Origin: Clostridia bacterium
Lineage (GTDB): Bacteria > Bacillota_A > Clostridia > Christensenellales > Aristaeellaceae
Direction: 5' to 3'
Length of the DNA: 21,026 nucleotides
NCBI GenBank assembly: GCA_017398245.1
Contig: JAFQGN010000048.1
Span: 1 to 21,026 of the forward strand
Made by a program: the position numbers and the translations under genes. Of the stretch, positions 13,095 through 20,670 are shown one piece after another. Under the pieces are notes generated by a model. That model had not been told where the DNA came from. It did not search any database and was given only the letters and a program-made list of their open reading frames with translations. Position 1 is the first letter of the stretch. Each line of letters begins with the position of its first letter.

Positions 13095-14945
13095 ATGCTG
13101 CATGAACTGAATCTTCCGGGCGATCTGAAAGGGTTGAATACGGCCGAACTGAAGCAGCTTGCGCAGGAAATACGCAAGGAGCTGATCGAAACCGTAAGCG
13201 AAAACGGCGGCCATCTGGCGAGCAATCTGGGCGCGGTGGAATTGACCATCGCGCTGCATTGCGTTTTTGAAAGCCCTAAGGATAAGCTCGTGTTTGACGT
13301 AGGACATCAGGCCTATGTCCATAAAATGCTCACAGGGCGCGCAGGCGCCTTCAAAACGCTGCGGCAGCGGGGCGGCATCAGCGGGTTTCCCAACAGCCAC
13401 GAAAGCCCGCACGATTCCTTTACCGCCGGGCATGCCTCAACGGCGATTTCGGCTGCTTTGGGGCTTGCAAGGGCGCGCGACTTGCGCGGGGAAAAGCATA
13501 ATGTTGTGGCTGTGGTGGGCGACGGCGCGCTCACAGGAGGTATGTGCTACGAGGCGCTCAACGACGCGGGCAATTCCGGCACAAGGATGATTGTCGTGCT
13601 CAACGACAACGAAATGTCCATTTCGCGCAACGTGGGCGCGATGTCCACGCATCTGAGCGGCCTGCGACAGAGCGCGTCGTACATGCACGCGAAAGAAACC
13701 GTGCGCGGCGGGCTTGAAAAGATCCCCGGGATCGGCAGGAAAACCGTGAGGCTGATCGAGCGGATCCGTGACGCGGTAAAGGCGTTTCTGGTCGGAGACC
13801 GTTTCTTCGAGGCGCTTGGGTTCAGCTATTCAGGACCGATCAACGGGCACGATATCGAAGGGCTGATCAAGGCGCTGCGGGTAGCGGCAAAATCGAGCAG
13901 GCCTGTGGTGCTGCATGTTGTTACGCGCAAAGGGCAGGGATACATGCCCGCACAGCAGCAGCCGGACAGGTACCACGGGCTGGCGCCCAAGGGGAGCGGG
14001 ACTCCTAAAGAATACGCGTCCACAGGCGCTGCTGCGGCTGACTGGCTGATTGAGCGCGCAAAAACGGACGAGCGCATCTGCTCTGTTGTGGCTGCCATGC
14101 CCTCCGGTACGCAGATGGACCGTTTTTTTGAAAGGTATCCGAAGCGTTCGTTTGACGTCGGCATCGCCGAAGAACACGCGGTGGAGATGGCGGCCGGACT
14201 TGCCGCAGGCGGGATGAGGCCGTTTGTGGCGATCTATTCCACCTTCCTGCAAAGGGCGGTCGACCAGATCCAGATGGATGTTTGTCTGCCTGAGCTGCCG
14301 GTCACCTTTCTTCTCGACCGCAGCGGCTTTGTAGGAGACGACGGCGCGACGCACCAGGGGCTGTACGATTTGACCTATCTGCGTCAGATGCCCAATATGA
14401 CGATCGCAGTTCCTTCCTGTGTGGAGGATCTGCGCAGGATGATGGAGCTTTCCGTCGATCTGCGCGGGCCGATGGCGATCCGCTACCCGAAGACGCTGCC
14501 AATTTCTGCGATTGTGTCGCAGGGGTTCGGCATCGGGCAGGCGATTGTTCTGCGAAAAGGAAAGGATGCGGCTGTGTGGGCTCTTGGACCGATGGTGCAG
14601 CAGGCTTTGCTCGCTGCGGAGCTGCTTTCCGCCCGGGGCATTTCTCTGGAAGTGGTAGACGCGCGCTTTGTGAAGCCGCTGGACGAGGGGCTGCTGGAGC
14701 GGCATATTCGTGAAATGAAGACAATATTCACGCTGGAGGAGAACACGATCTGCGGCGGATTTGGCGCTTGTGTTATGGAATTTGTTTCGCGAAAGAGACT
14801 TCGGGCGGTTATTGTGCCTCTGGCCGCGCCCGATCGCTTTGTAACGCACGGAAAAATCGACGAGCAGAGAAAAGAATGTACGCTTGATGCAGATTCTATT
14901 GCAGATACAATTCATTCATGTTTGCATAACGAAATAATTTCGTAA
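13095..14945 (+). CDS. dxs: 1-deoxy-D-xylulose-5-phosphate synthase
   Basis: A 616-residue thiamine-diphosphate enzyme that condenses pyruvate with glyceraldehyde 3-phosphate, the first step of the MEP isoprenoid route. It has GGHLASNLGAVELTIALH (38-55), DVGHQAYVHKMLTGR (68-82), GHASTAISAALG (112-123), the diphosphate/metal motif GDGALTGGMCYEALN (142-156), LNDNEMSISRNVGAM, the catalytic-glutamate segment VGIAEEHAVEMAAGLA (355-370) and DRSGFVGDDGATHQG. Its length is normal. GGCGGAGG stands 5 nt before the ATG. It is the last gene of the packed block; 196 bp separate it from nadK, where tlyA is often found in relatives. Confidence 0.97.
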   Translation: MLHELNLPGDLKGLNTAELKQLAQEIRKELIETVSENGGHLASNLGAVELTIALHCVFESPKDKLVFDVGHQAYVHKMLTGRAGAFKTLRQRGGISGFPNSHESPHDSFTAGHASTAISAALGLARARDLRGEKHNVVAVVGDGALTGGMCYEALNDAGNSGTRMIVVLNDNEMSISRNVGAMSTHLSGLRQSASYMHAKETVRGGLEKIPGIGRKTVRLIERIRDAVKAFLVGDRFFEALGFSYSGPINGHDIEGLIKALRVAAKSSRPVVLHVVTRKGQGYMPAQQQPDRYHGLAPKGSGTPKEYASTGAAAADWLIERAKTDERICSVVAAMPSGTQMDRFFERYPKRSFDVGIAEEHAVEMAAGLAAGGMRPFVAIYSTFLQRAVDQIQMDVCLPELPVTFLLDRSGFVGDDGATHQGLYDLTYLRQMPNMTIAVPSCVEDLRRMMELSVDLRGPMAIRYPKTLPISAIVSQGFGIGQAIVLRKGKDAAVWALGPMVQQALLAAELLSARGISLEVVDARFVKPLDEGLLERHIREMKTIFTLEENTICGGFGACVMEFVSRKRLRAVIVPLAAPDRFVTHGKIDEQRKECTLDADSIADTIHSCLHNEIIS

Positions 14946-15031
14946 TATATTAAGAAGCTGATTGGCACAACATCTTGAAGCAGAACGCGGTCTGTTTCCC
15001 AGTACTTGCGATGAGAGAGGCCGGATGGCCG

Positions 15032-15053
15032 ATGCAAAACGCATGCAAAGCGC
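15032..15053. repeat. Tandem 11-bp direct repeat upstream of nadK
   Basis: ATGCAAAACGC (15032-15042) is followed immediately by ATGCAAAGCGC (15043-15053), one mismatch. The 11-bp period equals about one helical turn, as at tandem protein-binding sites. It lies some 40 bp upstream of the proposed nadK promoter. Confidence 0.5.
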
Positions 15054-15089
15054 GGTATATGAAACTTGTATGAATTGTTCAAAGATCGC

Positions 15090-15118
15090 TTGTTTTCAAG
15101 CGTTAATTGTGATATATC
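15090..15118 (+). promoter_or_regulatory. Possible sigma-A promoter for nadK-argR-recN
   Basis: TTGTTT (15090-15095), a 17-nt spacer and TATATC (15113-15118) lie 23 nt before the nadK start. The -35 box overlaps a perfect hairpin CGCTTG-TTTT-CAAGCG (15087-15102). Both boxes deviate from consensus, but a promoter is needed after the dxs gap. Confidence 0.5.
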
Positions 15119-15141
15119 TTTATTAGAAGAAGGGGACATTC

Positions 15142-15990
15142 GTGCAGATCCGAAAGATAGGCATATGGTGGAATCCTGAAAAATCAAACGCGGTCTGTAC
15201 TGCGGCAAGCGTTGCGCGTTCTTTCCAAAAAAGGGAAGTGTCGGTTTTTGCTGACAAAAAACTGGCCTCTGAGGCCGATTGCCCAGGAATACATGTGACA
15301 AATGACTTGTCGGAATGTGACGCAATTGTCGCAATCGGCGGAGACGGGACGCTGATATCCGCATTGGACAGCGCCGCGCCGCGCAGTATTCCGCTGCTTG
15401 GCGTCAATGCGGGTCGGCTGGGCTTTCTGGCGGAAGTAGAGACGGCGCAGATCGACGAGGCTGTGCAGGCGCTTGTCGAGGGCCGGTACGAGCTGGAGGA
15501 GCGCATGCTGCTGGAGGCGGATTTCGGCAGCGGCTATACATGCTGCGCGCTTAATGAATTCAGTTTCAGCCGTAAGGGCGCAGCGATCGGCATTACACAG
15601 CTAGATGTGTTTTGCGACGGATCGCTCGTGGACCGGATCGGCGGAGACGGAGTTGTGATCGCTGCGCCGACCGGTTCTACCGCGTATTCTCTGGCAGCCG
15701 GCGGGCCGATCGTCGCGCCAGGGCTGAATTGCATCTTAATCACGCCGGTCTGCGCGCACTCGCTGCGCTCCAGGCCTTGTATTCTTCCGCCGGACGTCGT
15801 CATCGAAGTGCGCGGCACAGGGCAGCGCGCGCCGCTGGAAGCGTTTGCGGACGGAAAGCCTGTTGGGCCGAGCGAGATTGCCAGCGCAAGGATCCGCCGA
15901 AGCGGGAAGAAGGCGTATTTCATCCGCCTGAAACCCTATGCATTTTTCGATCTGCTCCGGCAAAAGTTTGCCGATTGGTCGCATGAGTGA
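15142..15990 (+). CDS. nadK: NAD kinase
   Basis: A 282-residue NAD kinase, phosphorylating NAD to NADP in the cytosol. Motifs are [14 protein letters not shown] (63-76, GGDGT at 66-70), [14 protein letters not shown] (87-100), [27 protein letters not shown] and the C-terminal [16 protein letters not shown]. It starts at GTG (15142) behind AGAAGGGGA with normal spacing. The stop is 42 nt before argR. Its lysine codons are mostly AAA, in contrast to the AAG-only genes of the window. NADPH is used by FolD-type and MEP-pathway enzymes encoded upstream. Confidence 0.95.
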   Translation: MQIRKIGIWWNPEKSNAVCTAASVARSFQKREVSVFADKKLASEADCPGIHVTNDLSECDAIVAIGGDGTLISALDSAAPRSIPLLGVNAGRLGFLAEVETAQIDEAVQALVEGRYELEERMLLEADFGSGYTCCALNEFSFSRKGAAIGITQLDVFCDGSLVDRIGGDGVVIAAPTGSTAYSLAAGGPIVAPGLNCILITPVCAHSLRSRPCILPPDVVIEVRGTGQRAPLEAFADGKPVGPSEIASARIRRSGKKAYFIRLKPYAFFDLLRQKFADWSHE

Positions 15991-16011
15991 ACCTTCAAAG
16001 AATTTGCGGTC

Positions 16012-16031
16012 AAAGGAGTCGGTAAAACCGA
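16012..16031 (+). promoter_or_regulatory. argR ribosome binding site with intervening hairpin
   Basis: AAAGGAG (16012-16018) is 14 nt from the argR ATG, longer than normal, but the gap contains a perfect 5-bp hairpin TCGGT-AAA-ACCGA (16019-16031). Folding it would bring the ribosome binding site close to the start codon. No alternative in-frame start exists nearby. Confidence 0.45.
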
Positions 16032-16032
16032 T

Positions 16033-16482
16033 ATGAAATCCATTCGCCATGCGATGATCCTGGAGATCATTGAGAGTAAGGATATAGAGACACAATCGGA
16101 GCTTGCAGAAGAGCTCAAGCGGCACGGCGTGAAGGTGACACAGGCAACGGTTTCGCGCGATATAAAAGATCTCAAGCTGATCAAAGCCCTTTCCGAAAAG
16201 GGCGGATATAAATATGCCACCGCAGAACGCGCGGAAAAGGGCATCAGCGACAGGCTCATCCGGATTTTTTCGGAATCGGTCCTGTCTATTAACGCTGCGG
16301 AGAACATCATCGTGATCAAAACTCTGACCGGCAGCGCGAGCGCCGCGGCAGAAGCGGTGGACAGCCTGCACTGGCCGGAAGTCGTGGGCACGCTGGCCGG
16401 AGACAACACCATCTTCGTCGTTGTGCAGACGAAAGAGATGGTTCCCGGCGTTGTTGCACGCTATCAGGCCATGCAGAAATAA
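16033..16482 (+). CDS. argR: Arginine repressor ArgR
   Basis: A 149-residue ArgR/AhrC. The N-terminal winged helix (about residues 1-70) contains TQSELAEELKRHGVKVTQATVSRDIKDLKLIKA, and the C-terminal hexamerisation and arginine-binding domain ends in EVVGTLAGDNTIFVVV (family pattern GTIAGDDTI). Arginine-bound hexamers repress arginine synthesis and can activate catabolism; no arginine genes lie in this window. The ATG at 16033 is the only plausible start, with an unusual hairpin in the ribosome-binding-site spacer. nadK-argR-recN is a common Bacillota order. Confidence 0.95.
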   Translation: MKSIRHAMILEIIESKDIETQSELAEELKRHGVKVTQATVSRDIKDLKLIKALSEKGGYKYATAERAEKGISDRLIRIFSESVLSINAAENIIVIKTLTGSASAAAEAVDSLHWPEVVGTLAGDNTIFVVVQTKEMVPGVVARYQAMQK

Positions 16483-16505
16483 TCTTCCGCAAAGGAGAAG
16501 CGGAG

Positions 16506-18212
16506 ATGCTCATTGAACTATCTATCCGAAATATAGCGCTGATCGAATCGCTGCGCATTCCTTTTGGCCCGGGCCTGAACATCCTTACCGGTGAAACAGG
16601 CGCGGGCAAAAGTATCGTTGTGGATTCTGTCTGCCTTGCGCTTGGCGGCCGGGCCGACAGAGACCTGATCCGTTCCGGCACGGAAAGCGCGAGCGTGCAG
16701 GCTGTGTTCGATATTTCCGACAACCCGCAGGTGCGCTCTCTGCTTGCGGAGTACGGGATCGACCCGGGCGACAATGTGATCACCGTGGGCAGAGAGCTTT
16801 CTGCAAACGGGCGGAATATTTGCCGAATTTGCGGTGCTGCTGCAACGCTCACACAGCTGCGCTCGCTCACGTCGCTTCTGATGGACATGCACGGGCAGCA
16901 TGAGCACGCTCGACTGCTCGACCCGGCTGCGCACCTGAGTTTTCTGGACGAATGCGGAGACGATGAGCACCATCGTCTGATCGCAGAGGTGCGCGAGGCG
17001 TATGCCGCGTACGCGCAGGCCGAAAAGGAGCTGCGCAGCGCGAACGCGGATATTTCCGAGCGGGAACGCCTTGCCGACATGCTCCGGTTTCAGATCGCCG
17101 AGATCGATGAAGTACGCCCGAAGGCGGGGGAATACGAAAAGCTGGAAGCGAAGGCGAAGCTGTATGAGCATGCAGAGCTGATCGCCGACAAGGTGGAGAT
17201 CGCCTACACGCAGGCGTATGCCGGCGCAGGGCGCAGCGCAGGCGCACAGGAAGCGCTGAAGAAAGCCATGAACGCGATGAGCGCCATCGCTGAGTTCGAC
17301 CCGCGCTTTTCGCTGCTGCACGAGCGGCTGGAAGAGAGCTATTATATGGTGCAGGATATCGGCCTGGAGCTGCAGGATATCCGCGACGGACTGGATTACG
17401 ACCCGGGAAAGCTGGGCAGGATCGAAGACCGGCTGGATGCTCTGAAGCGCCTGATGCGAAAGTACGGGCCGGAGGTTGCCGATGTACTTGCGTTCCGAGC
17501 GGACGCCGCTGCGCGTTTGGATTCGCTCGACAACGCCGATGAGCGACGCGAAGAATTGGAAAAGGCGCTGAAAAAAGCGGATGCAAAGTACTCAAACCTG
17601 TGTGCAAAGCTGACGGAAAGTCGTCAGCGCATCGCCGATTTTTTCTGCACGGCAGTGCGCAGCGAGCTGACCGAACTTGGCATGCCGAAGATCCGTTTCG
17701 AAGCGCGCTTTGCGCCGCGCACGAAGATGCATTCTCCGACGGGTTCCGATGTGGTCGAGCTCGTTATTTCCCCTAATCCCGGCGAGCCGCTCAAGCCGAT
17801 GGCTTCTATCGCCTCCGGCGGCGAGCTGGCGCGCATCATGCTCGCGTTCAAGACTGTGCAGAACCAGCAGGGCGGAGCGGGCACGATGGTGTTTGACGAG
17901 ATCGACACCGGTGTGAGCGGGCGGATGGCGCAGGCTGTGGGCGAGAAAATGGCCCGGATCGGCTTCGGCAAGCAGGTCATATGCGTTACGCATCTTCCGC
18001 AGATCGCAGCGATCGGCGACAGGCAGTATTTGGTAGAGAAAAACGAGGAGAACGGGCGCACGGAGACGAATGTTCGCTTGCTGGATGACGAAGGACGCGC
18101 CCTTGAGCTTTCGCGCCTCGTTGGCGGAGCGGAGGACGAAGGCAGCGCGCTGGAGCATGCGAGAAGTATGCTGCGGCAGGCGGAAAAGAGAAAGACAGAA
18201 ATGCGCATCTAA
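16506..18212 (+). CDS. recN: DNA repair protein RecN
   Basis: A 568-residue SMC-like ATPase of double-strand-break repair. It has Walker A GETGAGKS (29-36), the N-terminal RecN block GGRADRDLIRSGTESASVQAVFDI, MDMHGQHEHARLLDP (about 124-138), a central coiled coil (about 155-370), the signature SIASGGELARIMLA (about 434-447), and Walker B GTMVFDEIDTGVSG (about 459-472) followed by QVICVTHLPQIAA. Length and order are normal. It starts 23 nt after argR behind AAAGGAGAAG. A strong terminator follows, so spoIVB and spo0A, its usual Clostridia neighbours, are not here. Confidence 0.96.
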   Translation: MLIELSIRNIALIESLRIPFGPGLNILTGETGAGKSIVVDSVCLALGGRADRDLIRSGTESASVQAVFDISDNPQVRSLLAEYGIDPGDNVITVGRELSANGRNICRICGAAATLTQLRSLTSLLMDMHGQHEHARLLDPAAHLSFLDECGDDEHHRLIAEVREAYAAYAQAEKELRSANADISERERLADMLRFQIAEIDEVRPKAGEYEKLEAKAKLYEHAELIADKVEIAYTQAYAGAGRSAGAQEALKKAMNAMSAIAEFDPRFSLLHERLEESYYMVQDIGLELQDIRDGLDYDPGKLGRIEDRLDALKRLMRKYGPEVADVLAFRADAAARLDSLDNADERREELEKALKKADAKYSNLCAKLTESRQRIADFFCTAVRSELTELGMPKIRFEARFAPRTKMHSPTGSDVVELVISPNPGEPLKPMASIASGGELARIMLAFKTVQNQQGGAGTMVFDEIDTGVSGRMAQAVGEKMARIGFGKQVICVTHLPQIAAIGDRQYLVEKNEENGRTETNVRLLDDEGRALELSRLVGGAEDEGSALEHARSMLRQAEKRKTEMRI

Positions 18213-18222
18213 AATGTATTGT

Positions 18223-18259
18223 AGAAGCCTTCCGGTTTGTCCGGCGGGCTTCTTTTTTT
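18223..18259 (+). terminator. Intrinsic terminator after recN
   Basis: A stem AGAAGCC/GGCTTCT (18223-18229 and 18247-18253) with an inner CCGG/CCGG pairing is followed by seven T residues (18253-18259). It ends the nadK-argR-recN transcript. Confidence 0.92.
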
Positions 18260-18314
18260 ACATATTCTCCGGCAAAACGAACCATACTTCCTGTGATAAA
18301 AGGGAGGGATGGAA

Positions 18315-20024
18315 GTGTTTTTTGCCGTGGTCACCCTCATTCAGCTTTGTGTCACGCTGATCATGGGCGCGTATTTTTTCAAACAGCTCAAAACTACGCA
18401 GGAGGCACAGGCTCCGCAGAAGGGTTCGTATTCCCGGAGCGAGCAGGAGCGGCTTATCAAACTGCGCTCGATCCGCCTGAGCGAGCCGCTGGCGGAGAAG
18501 GCAAGGCCGGAGAATCTTTCGGACATTATTGGACAGGCGGAAGGGATACGGGCTTTGCGGGCAATCCTTTGCGGCGCACATCCGCAGCATGTGATCATAT
18601 ACGGGCCGCCGGGCGTCGGCAAGACATGCGCAGCCCGCCTTATGCTGGAAGAGGCAAAGCGTTCTGAGGGGACGCCGTTTTGCGAGAAGGCACCGTTTAT
18701 CGAGGTGGACGCGACCTGCGTGCGATTCGACGAACGATCCATCGCCGATCCGCTCATCGGCAGCGTGCACGATCCGATCTATCAGGGCGCAGGGCCTTTG
18801 GGCATGAACGGAATCCCGCAGCCGCGCGAGGGCGCAGTCACACGCGCGCACGGCGGCGTGCTCTTTCTCGATGAGATCGGCGAGATGCAGCCCATTCAGA
18901 TGAACAAGCTGCTCAAGGTGCTGGAGGACAGAAAGGTGCGCTTTGAAAGCGCATATTACGACCCGGACGACCGAAAGACGCCGGCGTACATACACGATAT
19001 ATTCAAAAACGGCCTTCCGGCGGATTTCCGGCTCGTCGCGGCCACGACGCGTTCTCCGGAGGATATTCCTCCGGCGCTGCGTTCCAGATGCATGGAGGTA
19101 TACTTTCGTGCGTTGGAGCCGGAAGAATTGGCAGACATTGCTGAAGGAGCAGCGCAGCGGCTCGGCTGCAGCATGGAGCGCGAATGCGCTGTGCTGATCG
19201 GTTCTGCGGCAAGCTGCGGGCGAGACGCGGTAAATATCGTGCAGATGGCGGCAAGCTCTATTGAAGCGGAAGGCAGAAGCGTTATTGGGCGAAAGGATAT
19301 TGAATGGGTGATGGAGTGCTGCGGTTTTGCACCCCGCAGCAAGCAGGGGCTACCGGACAAAACGCGATGCGGGCGGGTAAACGGCCTTGCGGTGTACGGG
19401 ACGCAGCAGGGGGCGGTATTGCGGATCGACGCATCTGTTGCGCCGGGCAGCGGCAGGATACACCTGACGGGCGCAGTGGATCAAGAGGAGATCGGTTCCG
19501 GGCGCGGACGAACGATCCGCCGAAGCGGCATGGCAAAGGATGCAGCGGAGAAAGCTGCGTTCATCCTGCGCAGCAGGGGAATTCTGAATGATCGTATAGA
19601 CGTGCATATCGATTTCCCGGGTGGGATCCCGGTAGACGGGCCTTCGGCAGGTCTTGCGATGTGCATTGCGGCGTATTCGGCGATCTATGGCGTGCCGGTG
19701 CGAAACGAGATTGCGATGACGGGCGAGATCAGCATGCAGGGGGATGTTCTGCCGGTCGGCGGAGTGAGCCGAAAGATCGACGCGGCGGAACGGATCGGCT
19801 GCAGCGAGGTTTTGATCCCGCACGAAAACTGGCAGGAGGCATATGCGCAGCGAAAGGTGAAGGTCACAGCGGTGCGTTCCATAGAAGAAGCGATGCGTGC
19901 GGCGTTTTCAACGGAAGATCATGCAGCTGCGCATTCTGCAACGCCCGAAATTAGCGCTGAACGATTGGCTGCGCAGGGCTCGGCAGAGGGTTTGACCAGC
20001 GCAGAAGCAAGAAAACAGGGCTGA
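18315..20024 (+). CDS. lonB: Membrane-anchored Lon-type protease LonB
   Basis: A 569-residue LonB. An N-terminal membrane segment (about residues 2-22) replaces the substrate domain of LonA. The AAA+ module follows: Walker A GPPGVGKT (97-104), Walker [13 protein letters not shown] (about 180-191), and [14 protein letters not shown] with sensor/arginine-finger residues. The C-terminal protease domain has catalytic Ser444 ([13 protein letters not shown]) and Lys487 ([14 protein letters not shown]), 43 apart as in other Lon proteases. In Bacillus lonB is forespore-expressed; in Clostridia it is widespread. Start: the ATG at 18309 abuts the GGGAGGG, so GTG at 18315, 7 nt from GGAGG, is preferred. 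The last 35 residues or so are a low-complexity Ala/Ser/Glu tail. Confidence 0.93.
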   Translation: MFFAVVTLIQLCVTLIMGAYFFKQLKTTQEAQAPQKGSYSRSEQERLIKLRSIRLSEPLAEKARPENLSDIIGQAEGIRALRAILCGAHPQHVIIYGPPGVGKTCAARLMLEEAKRSEGTPFCEKAPFIEVDATCVRFDERSIADPLIGSVHDPIYQGAGPLGMNGIPQPREGAVTRAHGGVLFLDEIGEMQPIQMNKLLKVLEDRKVRFESAYYDPDDRKTPAYIHDIFKNGLPADFRLVAATTRSPEDIPPALRSRCMEVYFRALEPEELADIAEGAAQRLGCSMERECAVLIGSAASCGRDAVNIVQMAASSIEAEGRSVIGRKDIEWVMECCGFAPRSKQGLPDKTRCGRVNGLAVYGTQQGAVLRIDASVAPGSGRIHLTGAVDQEEIGSGRGRTIRRSGMAKDAAEKAAFILRSRGILNDRIDVHIDFPGGIPVDGPSAGLAMCIAAYSAIYGVPVRNEIAMTGEISMQGDVLPVGGVSRKIDAAERIGCSEVLIPHENWQEAYAQRKVKVTAVRSIEEAMRAAFSTEDHAAAHSATPEISAERLAAQGSAEGLTSAEARKQG

Positions 20025-20081
20025 AGAGCGGAAAATTATGCTGATTTCCTGTAAAAAGAGCGATTGAAGAGCAGAAAACGA

Positions 20082-20110
20082 TTGCAAAGTGGGGCGGGTT
20101 ATGGTATACT
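20082..20110 (+). promoter_or_regulatory. Sigma-A promoter of secG
   Basis: TTGCAA (20082-20087), a 17-nt spacer and TATACT (20105-20110) precede secG by 41 nt. There is no terminator between lonB and this promoter. Confidence 0.87.
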
Positions 20111-20125
20111 AAACAAGCTGTTTAG
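20109..20125. promoter_or_regulatory. Palindromic operator-like site at the secG start
   Basis: A perfect palindrome CTAAACA-AGC-TGTTTAG begins at the last two bases of the -10 box and covers the expected transcription start. This is the place and symmetry of a repressor operator, for instance of a TetR-type regulator. The regulator is unknown; the palindrome could instead form a hairpin at the mRNA 5' end. Confidence 0.6.
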
Positions 20126-20151
20126 TTGGAATTACAGGAGGGTTTTATTTC

Positions 20152-20553
20152 ATGAATGCCGTACTTATTCTTGTCAATATTCTGCTCGCTCTGGTCGCGA
20201 TCGTTCTGATCGTCTCCGTTCTTGCGCAGGAAGGCACCCGTCAGGGCCTCGGCGCTATCACCGGCGGCGCGGAAACCTTCTTTGGTAAGAACAAGGCCAA
20301 GAGCATTGAAGGCAAGCTGGAACTGATCACCAAGATCGGCGCGACTGTCTTTATCGTTCTCGCTATCGTTTCTACTCTGCTCACCTCTTCCATCAATAAG
20401 AACAACACCATCGTTGTTGACGACGCCGCTGTTGTGGAAGATCATGTCCATACCGAAGGCGAAGAGCACGTACACGAGGAAGAAACCACCGGCAAAGAGA
20501 CCGAGGCTACCGAATCTGAGGAAACTGCCGAGACCGAGTCTACGGAAGGCTAA
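20152..20553 (+). CDS. secG: Preprotein translocase subunit SecG with long acidic tail
   Basis: A 133-residue protein whose first 80 residues are a normal SecG: membrane segment 1 (about 3-25), the conserved loop QEGTRQGLGAITGGAETFFGKNKAKSIEGKL, and membrane segment 2 (about 62-80). SecG assists SecYE in protein export. The remaining 50 residues or so are an unusual acidic tail with two HVH motifs (HVHTEGEEHVHEEE) and a Thr/Glu-rich end; ordinary SecG stops near 75 residues. If topology follows E. coli SecG, the tail lies outside the membrane. GGAGGG precedes the ATG at 9 nt. All lysine codons are AAG, which suggests high expression. The next gene is rnr, a common order. Confidence 0.92.
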   Translation: MNAVLILVNILLALVAIVLIVSVLAQEGTRQGLGAITGGAETFFGKNKAKSIEGKLELITKIGATVFIVLAIVSTLLTSSINKNNTIVVDDAAVVEDHVHTEGEEHVHEEETTGKETEATESEETAETESTEG

Positions 20554-20567
20554 TTTTACCGAAATAC

Positions 20568-20596
20568 AGAGCCGACGGGTTTCCGTCGGCTCTTTT
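20568..20596 (+). terminator. Intrinsic terminator after secG
   Basis: An 11-bp stem AGAGCCGACGG / CCGTCGGCTCT (20568-20578 and 20583-20593) with a four-base loop is followed by TTTTC. It starts 14 nt past the secG stop, so rnr must have its own promoter or depend on read-through. Confidence 0.88.
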
Positions 20597-20597
20597 C

Positions 20598-20639
20598 ATG
20601 CCCTGACGAATGCGAAAGGTTTCTTGCGCTGCAGGGCAT
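20598..20639 (+). other. Structured leader between secG and rnr
   Basis: An outer 8-bp perfect stem ATGCCCTG/CAGGGCAT (20598-20605 and 20632-20639) encloses an inner stem GCG-A-AAG / CTT-G-CGC around a GTTT loop (612-629 in the 20 kb count). No T tract follows, so it is not a terminator. It ends 17 nt before the rnr ribosome binding site. Confidence 0.5.
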
Positions 20640-20670
20640 ACTGCACACGCGTGGAAAGGAGGAGGACGGA

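Noticed and set aside
14984..15198. Repeated 12-mer AACGCGGTCTGT at 14984 and 15187
   Set aside because: One copy lies inside nadK coding sequence; spacing and context show no shared function, so probably chance or a small duplication.
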